Source: Plakobranchus ocellatus
Taxonomy: Eukaryota > Mollusca > Gastropoda > Plakobranchidae
Assembly: GCA_019648995.1 (NCBI GenBank)
Contig: BLXT01000383.1
Span: 682,584 to 713,868, forward strand
DNA length: 31,285 nucleotides
Reading direction: 5' to 3'
A program made the translations under genes and the position numbers. The notes below the pieces were generated by a model. It was not told the origin of the DNA. It was given only the letters and a program-made list of their open reading frames with translations, and ran no database searches. The stretch's first letter is position 1; the number at the start of each line of letters is the position of its first letter. Shown here one piece after another: positions 1 through 10,269 of this stretch.

Positions 1-900
1 ATGCGGATTTCCGGAACGCAGGTCATTTTCTGGTAGAATTCCGGAACGAATCCGGAATTTCCGGAACGGTAGGCATGTCTGCAACAACAACAACAAAAAC
101 TTCCATTTGCAATTATTCAAAACAAAAAAAAGGAAGAAATGAGAAAAAAAAAAAAAAATAAAGAAGTACAGACACATTAATGAAAAGTGGAATAAAGATA
201 TTCCCAGACTTTAATAAAAATAAATCAATGTACACTTACAAGACAATAGCAAAGTCAAAAATAAGGAAAAAAAAAAGAAAGAAAAGAAAAGGAAAAACCA
301 AATTAAGATACACTTTAAATAAACATCAATAACGATATAAAAAAGGAGGGAAAGAGAAAAAAAAAGGTAAATACGAACCCCCATGCGATAATAATTAAAA
401 AAAAAAATTGTAAGCACATTAATACAAAAAAAGAAGATAGAATTCACAAAAAATGCTTCGCGTAAATAAAAAAAAAAGACAAATAATAAGAAACCCCCAC
501 ACATTGGAATAAAGAAAACAACGCACAATAAAAAATATCAAAGAGAATAAAGAAATGAACTCACATAAAAATAAAAAAATAGAAAAAGAAATGACATTTC
601 TTGTATGTGTTAACAATGCTTTAATTCTCGTCATTTACGTTATATATGATGAATATACTTGTACATGTTTATCAAAAGGAGGAAAAAAACATTTTTTTTA
701 AAGAGACAAAAACCCCAATGTAAAGCATCACATGCAATAAAAAAAAAAAAAAAAAGCGTTGTCACAAAATATAGAAATATCAGAAATTCAAATTTGAAGT
801 AGAAAAATGCTTTGTAAAAATTGACAAAAAAAAAAGCCCCCCACCCCCAAAAAAAGCAGCATACGAGCGAGTGTCACGTAAGCATACTCAGCCTCAAGGC
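1..900. other. A-rich non-coding stretch with TTCCGGAA repeats at its start
   Basis: The first 70 bases contain TTCCGGAACG or close variants three times plus a related TCCGGAATT. The rest is strongly A-rich on the plus strand, with many A-runs of 6 to 17. The only open frames are minus-strand runs of Phe, Leu and Ser caused by the T-richness of that strand, and I do not regard them as genes. Nothing else is recognisable here. Confidence 0.6.
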
Positions 901-2945
901 ATTCAAACATCAAACATCAATCTGTGTGTATGTCACTTTAGTCTTTGTGCTCGTTGTTGCATCAGTCAGAAGTTTTGACCTGTAAAAGTCAAACAAAAGT
1001 AAAACCAAATGGACTCGACCTTGCCGAGAGTAACCATGACCGAAAAATTGACCGCGCATGTCTGGCAGGTGAACCAAGTGCCCAAAGCTTTTAAGCTGAT
1101 TTTGCCATTATGAGCAAGGCTATGAAAAGAGGTCAAAGGCAAAAGGTTTGGGTAATAGATCAAGGGTTAGGCTGCCTAGAGATCAATTACTTTATGCTTG
1201 AACCCCCTCAGTGTAAACTATGCCTTGCTCATGAATGGGATAAGATCATATTAAGCAATATTGAACAATAATGCTGTACAAATAATAAGCTGGTCAAAAA
1301 AGCACAATATAAAAATGTTTTATATAAGTCATCCATCAAGGAATGCAGATTACATGAAAGAGAATTATTTATATTCATCGTGTAAGAATATTGTCTTTTC
1401 TACAAACGAAATATGAAAAATGAAACTTAAAAAATCGGTTTTACTGTCTTCATCACAGCACATAAAAAAACCCCACAAAATAAAAAGCATGGCACAATCA
1501 TGTTGGAAAAAGAATTTTCAGTAATATCAATGGATCATATCATTGAGATTTAAACATATATATGTGACCTCTTCCCACAAAACTGTCTTCTCTTTGCAAA
1601 TTTATGTAGGAAAGGAGGAAAAAAAAAAAAAGTAAATTAAGCAATTCGGTTTAAATCTTGACATTTTAAAATCCACATTGGAATCAAATAGGCCTACTTC
1701 TATCAAAGTTCTGATCTTTCCCCAAAAATCTAATGGCATCAAATGGATGAACAAGACACAGGATTAGAGAAAAAGAGAAGGCGCTAGGAAAGGCACCAGG
1801 TGAGGGAGGGGTAGGGGCAGCAGGCATTTTTTATATGATCTCTCTTCATATCTGGTAAGGGCGTGTTTTTTTTTACAATTTTGTGCTATGATGAGGAGAG
1901 GGCCTTTTTGCAAAAATCTGTGAAGGTTCGTTTTATTAGGCCGTGGGATTTGGGGATTAAAGTTTCCATAATTGGTAGACCAGAAAAATTTGTATGCATA
2001 TATAATAATCCGTTAAAAAATTTTGCAGAGTAAACCAAAGGACTATAGTGTTCTCTAACTTAAGAGCTCAAGGAGAACTAAACTAAACTAATCCAACTAA
2101 TTGATTTTTCAACACAACACTGGGAGAACCAACACAGCTTTGCAATGCCTATGGAGATACTCCTTACATAAATATACATATCTGACCTCGTCAATTAAAT
2201 AGGTATGTGTTTCTGTGAGACCCCATCTTTGTTACTGAGAACATATGTGAGGATAAAACCTGACCTTCCTGCACCCATTAACTCTGTTGATCAGTGTGCC
2301 ATACACTCTGTTTATCTGGACCCAACACACGTGGTCACAACTAGGATTTCGCTCAACAAGGCGAAATTTTAATAGAGCAGGGGCACTAATCGAGATAAAA
2401 AATGTGTATGGCGTAACAATCAATTATGTCCCTTGTGTCTCACATGCTTTTTCGACCTCTCAAAATGAAATGTTTCTTTACACGTTATTATGGTTAAGCC
2501 AAATATTTGTATAGAACTCTGGCGCTTTTTTTTTTCTTTTCCTTTTCTTTTTTTAACTCCTGTGCATATACCACAAATGGTGAAATGTGTGAAAGGCAAA
2601 GGTTTAAAAAAAATATCACTAGCCATGTTTGATCAGCTATCTTTACCAGATTATGGTCAACAAAACACTGATTTTATGTCGAGCGGTCACACACCAGTCC
2701 ATTTAAGTTGCCAATTTGTATTTAAAAAATTTTAAATCTCTGATTTACTGGATTAAGCCTGATTGAGATTTCTAAAGGTGAGAGCCAGTTACAGAGATGT
2801 GTTGATTTCTGTGCCAAGATGTGATCATTTATTAATATTTAATTAAAGCATTTGGAAGAATAAACATAAGAAACTCAATTGCTTTTCTTAGAAGTATCAA
2901 AAATGACACCTGACACACAAGAATTGGTCTCAGTAGAGCAACAAT
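901..2945. other. Non-coding DNA without a recognisable gene
   Basis: Short frames of 60-80 residues occur on both strands, but none shows a known domain, splice structure or coherent protein composition. A possible worn inverted-repeat element lies at about 2285-2430 and is given as a finding. Otherwise I see only AT-rich sequence and A-runs. Confidence 0.5.
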
Positions 2946-3545
2946 TTAACTCAATGGAGACGCATGGGACATCCGTGTCCGATGATGTCACAGGCTGAAA
3001 AGACACATCGGAATGGCTGTCCGATGCCTTTTATAAATTTTTGTTGCTGTTATAGCTATAAGCAAAAACGGAACCTACTTCTAAACTTTACTTCAACTAT
3101 TGTTTTACAGTTTTATGCTTCTTTTGACCGAAAACAATGCATTATAAGCCTATTTCGTTTATTTTTGTATAAGGCCTAAGCAGTGGCACAAATTTCAAAC
3201 CTAGATCTAGAATGGCGACCCGTCAGAAGTTTTCCCAGGATTGTGAGACCTTCAAACCTTGAAATTTCGTTGCCAATACCCGCAGAGTATTATAAAATTG
3301 ATCTGATTTGTTATGTAAACCACAATTTCAATTATTTGTTTATGAAAATGTTTTCTTTGTTCTGTACATCTTTTTCTCTTGAAAATCATGTCTATAAAGG
3401 AAAAAGTTTTTTTTTTTTCACAAATTCAAAATCTATCTTAGATAGCTTTAAAAACAAAATCAGGGCGATTTTTTGAAAAAAAGGGCAAAATCATACGTCT
3501 CCTGGGTTCAGCTGACACTTAAAGCCTGCGTCTCTATTGAGTTAA
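2946..3545. mobile_element. 592-bp non-autonomous DNA transposon (MITE) flanked by TTAA, possibly piggyBac-type
   Basis: The sequence begins TTAA + CTCAATGGAGACGCA and ends TGCGTCTCTATTGAG + TTAA. The 15-bp ends at 2950-2964 and 3527-3541 are inverted copies with one mismatch, and both are directly bordered by TTAA (2946-2949 and 3542-3545). TTAA target duplication is the hallmark of piggyBac and also occurs in Kolobok. The subterminal left end carries GGACATCCGTGTCCGA, itself nearly palindromic. The interior is AT-rich and has no transposase frame, so this would be a non-autonomous copy. The superfamily is inferred from TTAA only, since the tips do not start with the CCC usual for piggyBac. 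Confidence 0.7.
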
Positions 3546-5160
3546 AAAATGCTCCAAACCATGTAGCCACAAAAAAAAATTAGGAAGAATTATATATTGT
3601 CACACATTTGATAATATGCAAAATCTGTGCAATATAAAATACATGTAGCAATTTCATTTCCTTACACTTGTTGATGCTTATTTCAATTTCTAAGCTAAAG
3701 AATCATGGAAAGCTACAGTTTTAATTCTTCAAGTGAAAACAAAAAACAGCATGTTTTAAAACATCAATGAGTCCAATAAATTTAAATTTCATGTATATAT
3801 TTTAGCCCTAAAGGACTGGTACATTTCATTAAATACACACACACATTTTCAACATTTGTGAACACATAGATTTACATATTTTCAAAACTGTGCAACACTT
3901 GAAATATATATAAAATTCTCCAAAACTTGATGGTTTGGTCAAAAATTTTCCAAACACAAACTCTAAAATATAAAACAATATATCCACCTTCTTTCAATGT
4001 TAACTCTCTCCCCAAAACAATGACATTAACTTTGTTTATATTGTATTACATAAAACATCTCGAGCAATAATTCAGCTTCACTAATGAGATGTCATTCACA
4101 AGATCTCAAAATTTGAGTAAAATTTAGCTTTTGACTGCATCTTTCATGAAGAATTTCAGGAGCAACCATAATGTTTAAAATATTTACAGAGCTGCCAACT
4201 CAAATAAGTCCTTTTGGCAAAACTTTCTTTTTCCGCAATGTGCTATGCATTCTATGCAACCTATTACATTCACAGAACTTTCCATTAGAAATATTTAACT
4301 CACTGCCTTTAATGTGAAGAGGCAGTCATTTCATTGAAATATGTTAACTGTTACTAATTGCAGAAACATTTCTAATCTCATGTAATTAATCTTTTCAAAA
4401 TAATTCTTTTTAAAAATATTCCCCATAATAAGTAAAGTAGAGGTTCTACAGGACTGGCTTTCAAAGAAAATCTGACCTTAAATGTGTAAAAAAATCCTCA
4501 ATTTTTGGGATGTGCAGATCTTTGTATAGAGGCATGCTAGAGTGTGTGCTAATAAAACAATGGTAATTTTAAGAGCTATGATTTAGGATTTTGATTCAAG
4601 TTCATTTAGCTCTGCTGCTGGACTTATTAAATGAGAACGTTACATGTTCTTGTTGGTAAAGATGATCCCTTGATTTCATATGTTAGGTACATTCCAAATT
4701 GATTCTTTATGTAAAATGTAGCATGTAGATAATTTCCACTTCAGGCCTTCAAGTAATTCAAGTCTCTAGTGATCAGCAATGGTTAGTACAATCCTAAAAC
4801 ATTACAGGAGAATGGAAAAAGCTTGAATTCAAGAAACAATATTATGGTTATGGGATGCTGTCTCAAAACTTTTTTCGTCAAATAAAATAAAGCATTACTA
4901 TTTAATAAAAAAAAAAACATTTTAACGCTTTAATATGTGCAATTTAAAATACACTCTAAATTATAATAAGAGTGTCTGTCTTCAAACCACTCTTGTACAT
5001 TCATAATGAATCTTTCTTTTTGTTGTTGTTCGGGCCCATATAAATATTTAAAAAAAAAAAAACGAGAAAAAAACCCAAAAAACTCAGACCTTCCATAGGT
5101 ACATGGAAATCAAGTGTCACATTATAATGGTTAGTGGTCTAATAGACTAGAGATATAATC
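3546..5160. other. AT-rich non-coding DNA downstream of the GH31 gene
   Basis: No open frame of note and no repeat structure beyond A- and T-runs. This lies beyond the likely 3' end of the minus-strand GH31 gene. It could include longer 3' UTR forms, but nothing in the sequence proves that. Confidence 0.5.
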
Positions 5161-5180
5161 CTCTCTCTTCATCTCCCTGT

Positions 5181-5192
5181 CTTTATTTATTT
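5181..5192 (-). promoter_or_regulatory. Candidate polyadenylation signal of the GH31 gene
   Basis: On the minus strand this reads AAATAAATAAAG, giving two overlapping AATAAA hexamers about 285 nt after the stop codon. It is the nearest good signal downstream and would make a 3' UTR of roughly 300 nt. It overlaps the edge of a tandem repeat, and AT-rich DNA produces such hexamers by chance. Confidence 0.4.
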
Positions 5193-5293
5193 ACTGCTCT
5201 ATATGTCATCTTCAATTTACTGCTCTATATGTCATCTTCAATTTACTGCTCTATATGTCATCTTCAATTTACTGCTCTATATGTCATCTTCAC
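5190..5293. repeat. 26-bp minisatellite, four copies
   Basis: The unit TTTACTGCTCTATATGTCAT plus CTTCAA is repeated head to tail four times without spacers. Only the last base of the fourth unit differs. It lies in the presumed 3' UTR or 3' flank of the GH31 gene. The near-identity of the units means recent expansion, so copy number probably varies between individuals. Confidence 0.95.
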
Positions 5294-5431
5294 TATCCAC
5301 AACCAAATTTGTCACACTTATAGCACACAGGCTACCATCTCCCCTTATTTTGTTAACACTGTTACAGATACCAACCTTCATTGAAACGTCTGTACTCTTC
5401 TTCTTCCATTATAAGCACAATACTCTAAAAA

Positions 5432-5450
5432 NCCCCCCCCCCCCCCCCCA
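5432..5450. repeat. Poly-C run with an ambiguous base
   Basis: An N followed by about 18 consecutive C. On the minus strand this is a G-run inside the 3' UTR of the GH31 gene, 20-40 nt after its stop codon. The N shows that the assembly could not settle the run length. The codons lie outside it, so the gene model is unaffected. Confidence 0.9.
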
Positions 5451-5472
5451 ACCCCCAAACAACACACACTCT

Positions 5473-8400
5473 CTATGCATCAATGAGCCTCTCAAAAGTG
5501 GCAGTCTCGTATAGGCCAACAGCATAGTGCTGGAGCCACTGGCCTCCCTTATGCACCCTGTCCTTCAGTATGTCGTGCCAGTGAGAGCCCTCTGGTAGGT
5601 ACACCGACCGTGACATCATCTGGTCATTGAGCACGGGAGCTACAAGCAAACGGGATCCCACCATGAACTCACAGTTAATGAACTGGGCTGTCGTGTCTTG
5701 GGGAGCTATCCACCAAAGTGGCCGGACAATGGGCGTGCCTAAGGGATAGATTGTGTAATATTAAATATTCAGAGGGACTTCAACATGTTTTACATAAATC
5801 ATTTTATATGTGCTGAATTGTAAACAGAAAAAACCCCCAGAAAAAACCCAAACTTAAATAAAATAACTTAATCAAAATTTTTAAAAATTGTACCCAAATA
5901 AAAACAAAACAAAACAAAAAAAAAGCTAAGGCAGATTGAAGAATTCAAACAGAGTTATTGTTGCTGTAACTTAGTTGCAATCTACTCTGTTTCCTCATAC
6001 CATTATTTCTCCAACAGGGATGCATGAACAATAATATCAAAACACAGGAAAATAAATCACTGTCGCCGAAATGCTCTTTGGAAGTCTTTGGTTTGCTTAG
6101 TTGAGTATATTAGGAAAAAAAAAAATTGAAACACCCAGTGGCAGGCTTCCTAATCAACTCAAAACAACCGACAGGTTATTTTTTGTGAGTCATGAGGACC
6201 ATTTCTTTGGGGAAAGATGGAGAAAAGAATGTAGATCTGATAATGATATGGAAAGCTTTGAACATCAAGTAAATTGTCAGTCTGTGTGTCTGTGATCTCC
6301 ATTCTCGCTGGAGTCAGCCAGGAATGCAACGTAATCCAATTTGTGAAATTGCCCGCCCTCAATTAAATAACAACTTCAGCCACCTTTAACTCAAACACTC
6401 TTTTCCCTTACTGCCTATCAGTGCAATGATTCACAGCCTGTCTGTCCACTGTCAATGAGATGGCAATATTATTTTGCTTCGCTGAAAATGCCAAAGGAGA
6501 CCGATAACAAATCTCACAGCCACTCTTTATGGTGAACCTGAAGAAACTCCACAGCATTTAACTATCTTTGGTATGATGAGGAGAACAACTTAACCTGTAG
6601 GCCTAACCATTCATATTGAGGAAACCCATAATAACTTGCTAACTACCATATAAAACTGTTTTTTTCACAGCATATAACTCAACCTCTTTTCTCTGCTGTC
6701 CATTACTCCAACTTATTTTTTTTGAGTCTATTATTCATACCTTTTTTACCCCCACAGTCTGCCAGTCAAACTGTTTGTTTTCAATATATTGAACTTCCAA
6801 GGACAGGTCTCTTGAAAATGTATCAATAATTTAAGCATTTGTTTAGACCTCCCCTTGACAAAAGACAAGCTAGAGACTAACTTCTCATGGTTTCAACACT
6901 TGCAGAGAGCTCTCAGTACTTACCAATGCGGGCAGCCTCTTCAACAGCTTCAGACAGGTACTTAGGCCAGAGCACATCCTTGCGGTACTCCAGCAGAGAG
7001 CGGGCATAGCTGATCACCTCAGGGCCGTACAGCCATGGGCCCCACGAGAGCTCCAAGGCTGGAAGGTGGGCTGCTAGGCTAAGCCAGCGGATGTAAAGGT
7101 TAGGGGATGGTCGTGGAGGAGATCCTGTTGGTCCAGTCCTGAAGACACCTCCAACAGGTCCCGTGAGGACAAAAGGATAGCCAAGCAGGCCATATGTGAT
7201 GGTTGTGGGTATGATAGCCTTCAGCCCTTTACGGAAATCCCATGTAGAGGTAAATGGTCCAGCATCAGATAAAAGGCCAAACTGTTGAGCTTTGTAGCCA
7301 CTGGCCAGAATGCTCAGCCCTCGATTGGAACTTGATGTGGCAGTCACACCAGCAATTTTGTTGTACAGCTCAGTGTACTGATTTGGGTGTAACAGGGGCT
7401 TGCTTGTAACAAGGTCAGATTGTTCAACCCCTTGAAAGACAATATTTTGGGCATGTCCATCAGCAAAGAAGAAACCCTGAACTCCAATGCCTTCCACCAA
7501 ACTAAGCTGTGACTTGTACCACTCAACTGCCTCGTCATTTGTCACATCCAGGTAGTTTGGCATTCCAGATGCCGATACCTGTTTTACATTGTCTTTGTAT
7601 CTTAAAGCAAAATGCGATTTTGCAGCAGGCACCCCTGACTTAGGCACAAATGGTGAAACCTCAGTGCTTACAAAAAGCTTTTGGCTGCGGGAATTTAGCG
7701 GTCTCTGCCATTCCATAAAAAGCTGATGGGTGTGGGGAAATTTATGTTCATTGAAAAAGAACACTCCCGCTTCTTTGGAGTAATTTCCTTCAATAAACAA
7801 ATGGCTGTAGGGCAGTTGCCAGTACGTGATGTTTTTCACAAACATAATCACATCCCTCTCTAACAGATTCTCCTCAGTGAAAGCCCGACTGCTCCAGATA
7901 GGAAATTGTAACAGATCTACCGATGGGGCCTTAGGAGCGGCAGCAGACAGCCTCAGACGCGCCAGACGTTGATGCACAGTTCGTGCTATTGTGTCTTTGC
8001 AGACTTTATAACTCAAAGAAAGCCCGTTTTCAAAGCTTCTTGCACTGAAAGGTTTCTCAAAGATAGACTTCAAAACAATGTTGTTATCTCTCTGATTATT
8101 AATCGACACAAAAAGAGGGAGATAAGAGTCTACCATGACTGCAGCTCCGTTTGCACTCAAAAAGTAAGGCTCAATGAAAGAGTCAAATTTAACATCCTTG
8201 CTATAATCAAACTTGTGAGTGAGGTATGGCTGCAGGGGAACGTTTACTCTCTGGAGAGGCCAGCGTTGCTCTGATAAGCCACCACCACCATACCAATTAC
8301 TTTCTGTCATGTCTATGGAGTTGAGTATATGGGAGTTAGTATCATTTGTGAACCAATGAACATGATGGCACTGCATTCCAGCAATTACAGTGTCATAGAT

Positions 8401-8883
8401 CGCAGCATGAAGTTTCTCCTCAAAATAGAGACACATCTGAGGCATTTTTCCCGATATGCCTGCGTAGGTTTCCTGACTGTCATGTTTCCTTTGCTGAGGG
8501 ATGCCGAACGCGGCGCATGGCGAGGATGGATCATTCACAACTTTTACCAGCTTGTGAGGAACTTTTACCTTTAAATAGTGGTCTCTAGATCCATGGACCG
8601 TAAACAGAAGTGAATTGGACTTTGTGTCCATGGACACCAAACTTCTGTCTGCACTTGGACCAATTTCAATTTGGTCATCAAGAATTTTAAGACTATGCCC
8701 TTGGGTATACATCATATTTTTGGAACTCTTAGGCATTGATAAGACAGCAATGATGATTAAGATGATGGCAATGATGCAGGTTCCTGCTGCTATTTTCATA
8801 TACCTGGTAAGCTTACGTTTTGGAACCTGCATGTTGTCATTCATATCTTCCTCTATGATAAACTGCGTTGGCAAGTCTGTCAT
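5473..8883 (-). CDS. MYORG-like family 31 glycosidase homologue, type II membrane protein; coding exons 8883-6924 and 5738-5473
   Basis: The two exons join to 741 codons plus a stop, close to the roughly 714 residues of vertebrate MYORG. MYORG is a type II ER/Golgi membrane alpha-galactosidase of GH31. Residues 1-30 form a basic cytoplasmic tail (KRK at 22-24), 31-49 a single hydrophobic membrane helix, and the rest is lumenal. Sequons stand at N180, N351 and N367. NWYGG (196-200) with QRWPL (206-210) matches the family's N-terminal beta-sandwich motif. The barrel follows, with GLLGYPF (565-571), LYIRW (596-600) and, across the splice, a GTPIVRPLWW motif. The C-terminal MVGSRLLVAPVL is classic GH31. 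The start is supported by an in-frame TAA just before the ATG. Oddly, the nucleophile motif FDAGE reads FADGH (473-477), the acid/base position before W548 is Thr, and the Asp of PDxxGG is Gly575. Membership of the MYORG branch is fairly sure, but enzymatic activity is doubtful. The symbol is withheld because orthology to MYORG, as opposed to a diverged paralogue, is unproven. Confidence 0.93.
5739..6923 (-). other. Phase-1 intron of the GH31 gene
   Basis: The donor reads ATTG|GTAAGTACTG and the acceptor CTATCCCTTAG|GCACG on the minus strand, a consensus GT-AG pair. Splicing splits a glycine codon (G|GC) and joins ARIG to TPIVRPLWW, restoring a motif conserved in GH31. Without splicing the frame would end two codons later (GKY stop), which shows that the intron is real. 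The interior has no gene or repeat that I recognise beyond A-runs at 5890-5930. Confidence 0.93.
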
Positions 8884-8925
8884 CAGTTAGAATCTTGCCA
8901 AAGACAAGCTCAAAATTATTCTGCT
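8884..8925 (-). other. 5' UTR part of the first coding exon with 3' splice site
   Basis: Just upstream of the ATG on the minus strand is TTTCTTTTTCCAG, a strong pyrimidine tract plus AG at 8926-8927. At least one non-coding 5' exon should therefore lie further up (above 8930), which I could not locate. The 42 nt between splice site and ATG contain an in-frame TAA. Confidence 0.65.
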
Positions 8926-9183
8926 CTGGAAAAAGAAACAAATAGAAAAGGTAAGAAATTATTGCTTTCCACCTCACCAAGGCTTTCTTATTGTTGAAAG
9001 GCAATCTAAATTAAGATCCTGGAATCAAAGCTTATATCCATTGATATGCCGAGACACATAAGGTTTTATGATGGTTGTAAAAAATTGTCAGTCTGGCATA
9101 TCTGTCTTAACTAGTCAGTGTTAAAATCTAGACATCAAAACTATTTTATTACTTCGACAATAAAAACTTTTTGAGGAGAAAGC

Positions 9184-9267
9184 TGTAATTTACACTCACA
9201 ATGGAATCCACTGAATCTTTCATAATGTAATTTACACTCACAATGGAATCCACTGAATCTTTCATAA
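9184..9267. repeat. 42-bp perfect tandem duplication
   Basis: The 42 bases from 9184 (TGTAATTTACACTCACAATG...) are repeated exactly from 9226, ending ...TTTCATAA at 9267. Two copies only. Complete identity suggests a recent duplication or an assembly/read artefact. It lies about 260 bp upstream of the splice site before the GH31 start, so it could be in the leader intron or promoter. Confidence 0.97.
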
Positions 9268-10127
9268 CCTTAGAAAATTTAGTTAAAAAAGCAAAAAATT
9301 ACAGGTTCATCCATTTTAAAAATACAAATAAGCATTTAAAGTTAAAAAACAAAATTTTGAAAGCAGACCAGCTGAACCATTTCAAAAAATCAAAAATGTA
9401 TCAAGGAAACTTTCAATCGATGTATAAGGTATTTAAAAAAATGTCTCAATAATTTTATTTATTTCTTTTTCTCATTGATACCCTTTTCATTTTTTTTGTG
9501 TCCATCTATCAATGTGTTAGTTAAGGCCTATTGCCCCTATGAGGCCATCCCACATTTCCCCTGACCTTGGCAATTTTTTTAGCTCCCTTCAAGAGAAAGC
9601 AGATTGTTTCGCCTCTACTTCCAGGTCCTTTTTCCGATTATTTCAAAGTCTTACTCTGTTTCTCTCTCTCTGAGGCTTTACTTTAAAAAAAAAAATTATT
9701 TGGTGCTGCTACTGGAAGGAATTTTTGCAGGAATGGGTTGCTGACCAGGTGTGTATCCTTGTCTCTTGGAGGATCTGTCCTATTTTTAGCACCTTTTTAT
9801 TGTGCATGAATAACACATTATAGGAGGGCAGTAGGTGTATTTTTTACTGCTTTCCAAGAGGCATTGCATCAACATGGCTTAGTAAAGTGTTTTGGAAAGT
9901 TATAACTGTTTTTACGGACCAGAGCCTGCTATTGGGATTCTGCAACCCTTGATGTGGCATACAATAGCATTTATTTTGTTTTTCTATCAGCTTGTAAAAT
10001 GTTCTATATATATACGCGAACAAAGGACTTAATGAAGCCAGCCATAATTAAGAATAGAGCATCCAATTATTTCTTCCTTAGGGTTTAGCATGACACCATA
10101 TTACCTCTGATTAATCTATACCGCACT

Positions 10128-10148
10128 GGGGGGGAAGGGAGGGGGAGG
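10128..10148 (+). other. G-rich tract with G-quadruplex potential
   Basis: A run of seven G, then AA, GGG, A, GGGGG, A, GG gives four or more G-triplets with loops of 1-2 nt. It lies about 1.2 kb upstream of the GH31 start on the strand opposite that gene. Folding is inferred from base order only. Confidence 0.5.
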
Positions 10149-10269
10149 AAATGAAAGGCCTACTATTCTAATGTTTCCCTAACCTTGTTTTCTCAAGAGA
10201 TAAATAGTCAGACAGTGGCAAGAATTGATGGATGGATATAAATAATATCTGTATTAACTGTGCCACACA

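Larger units (their letters stand above)
8930..10260. other. Upstream region of the GH31 gene, non-coding
   Basis: Any promoter and leader exon of the GH31 gene should lie here or beyond, but I could not pick out a TATA box or start site with confidence. The stretch contains the 42-bp duplication at 9184-9267 and a G-rich tract at 10128-10148. The frame at 9243-9452 is Lys/Asn-rich, begins inside the duplication and looks like a chance ORF. Confidence 0.4.

Noticed and set aside
211..634. Two overlapping minus-strand ORFs (105 and 71 aa), hydrophobic
   Set aside because: They are made of Phe, Leu and Ser runs caused by poly-A DNA on the plus strand. No domain or start context supports them.
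1048..1075. GCGCATGTCTGGC shared with 14183-14196
   Set aside because: Only about 13 bases match, and the similarity does not extend on either side. Too short to claim a repeat family.
5203..5514. Plus-strand ORF of 103 aa with repeats
   Set aside because: Translation of the 26-bp minisatellite and the poly-C run, and it crosses the real minus-strand exon.
7969..8890. Plus-strand ORFs of 80-100 aa
   Set aside because: They lie antisense to the intact GH31 exon and are shadows of it.
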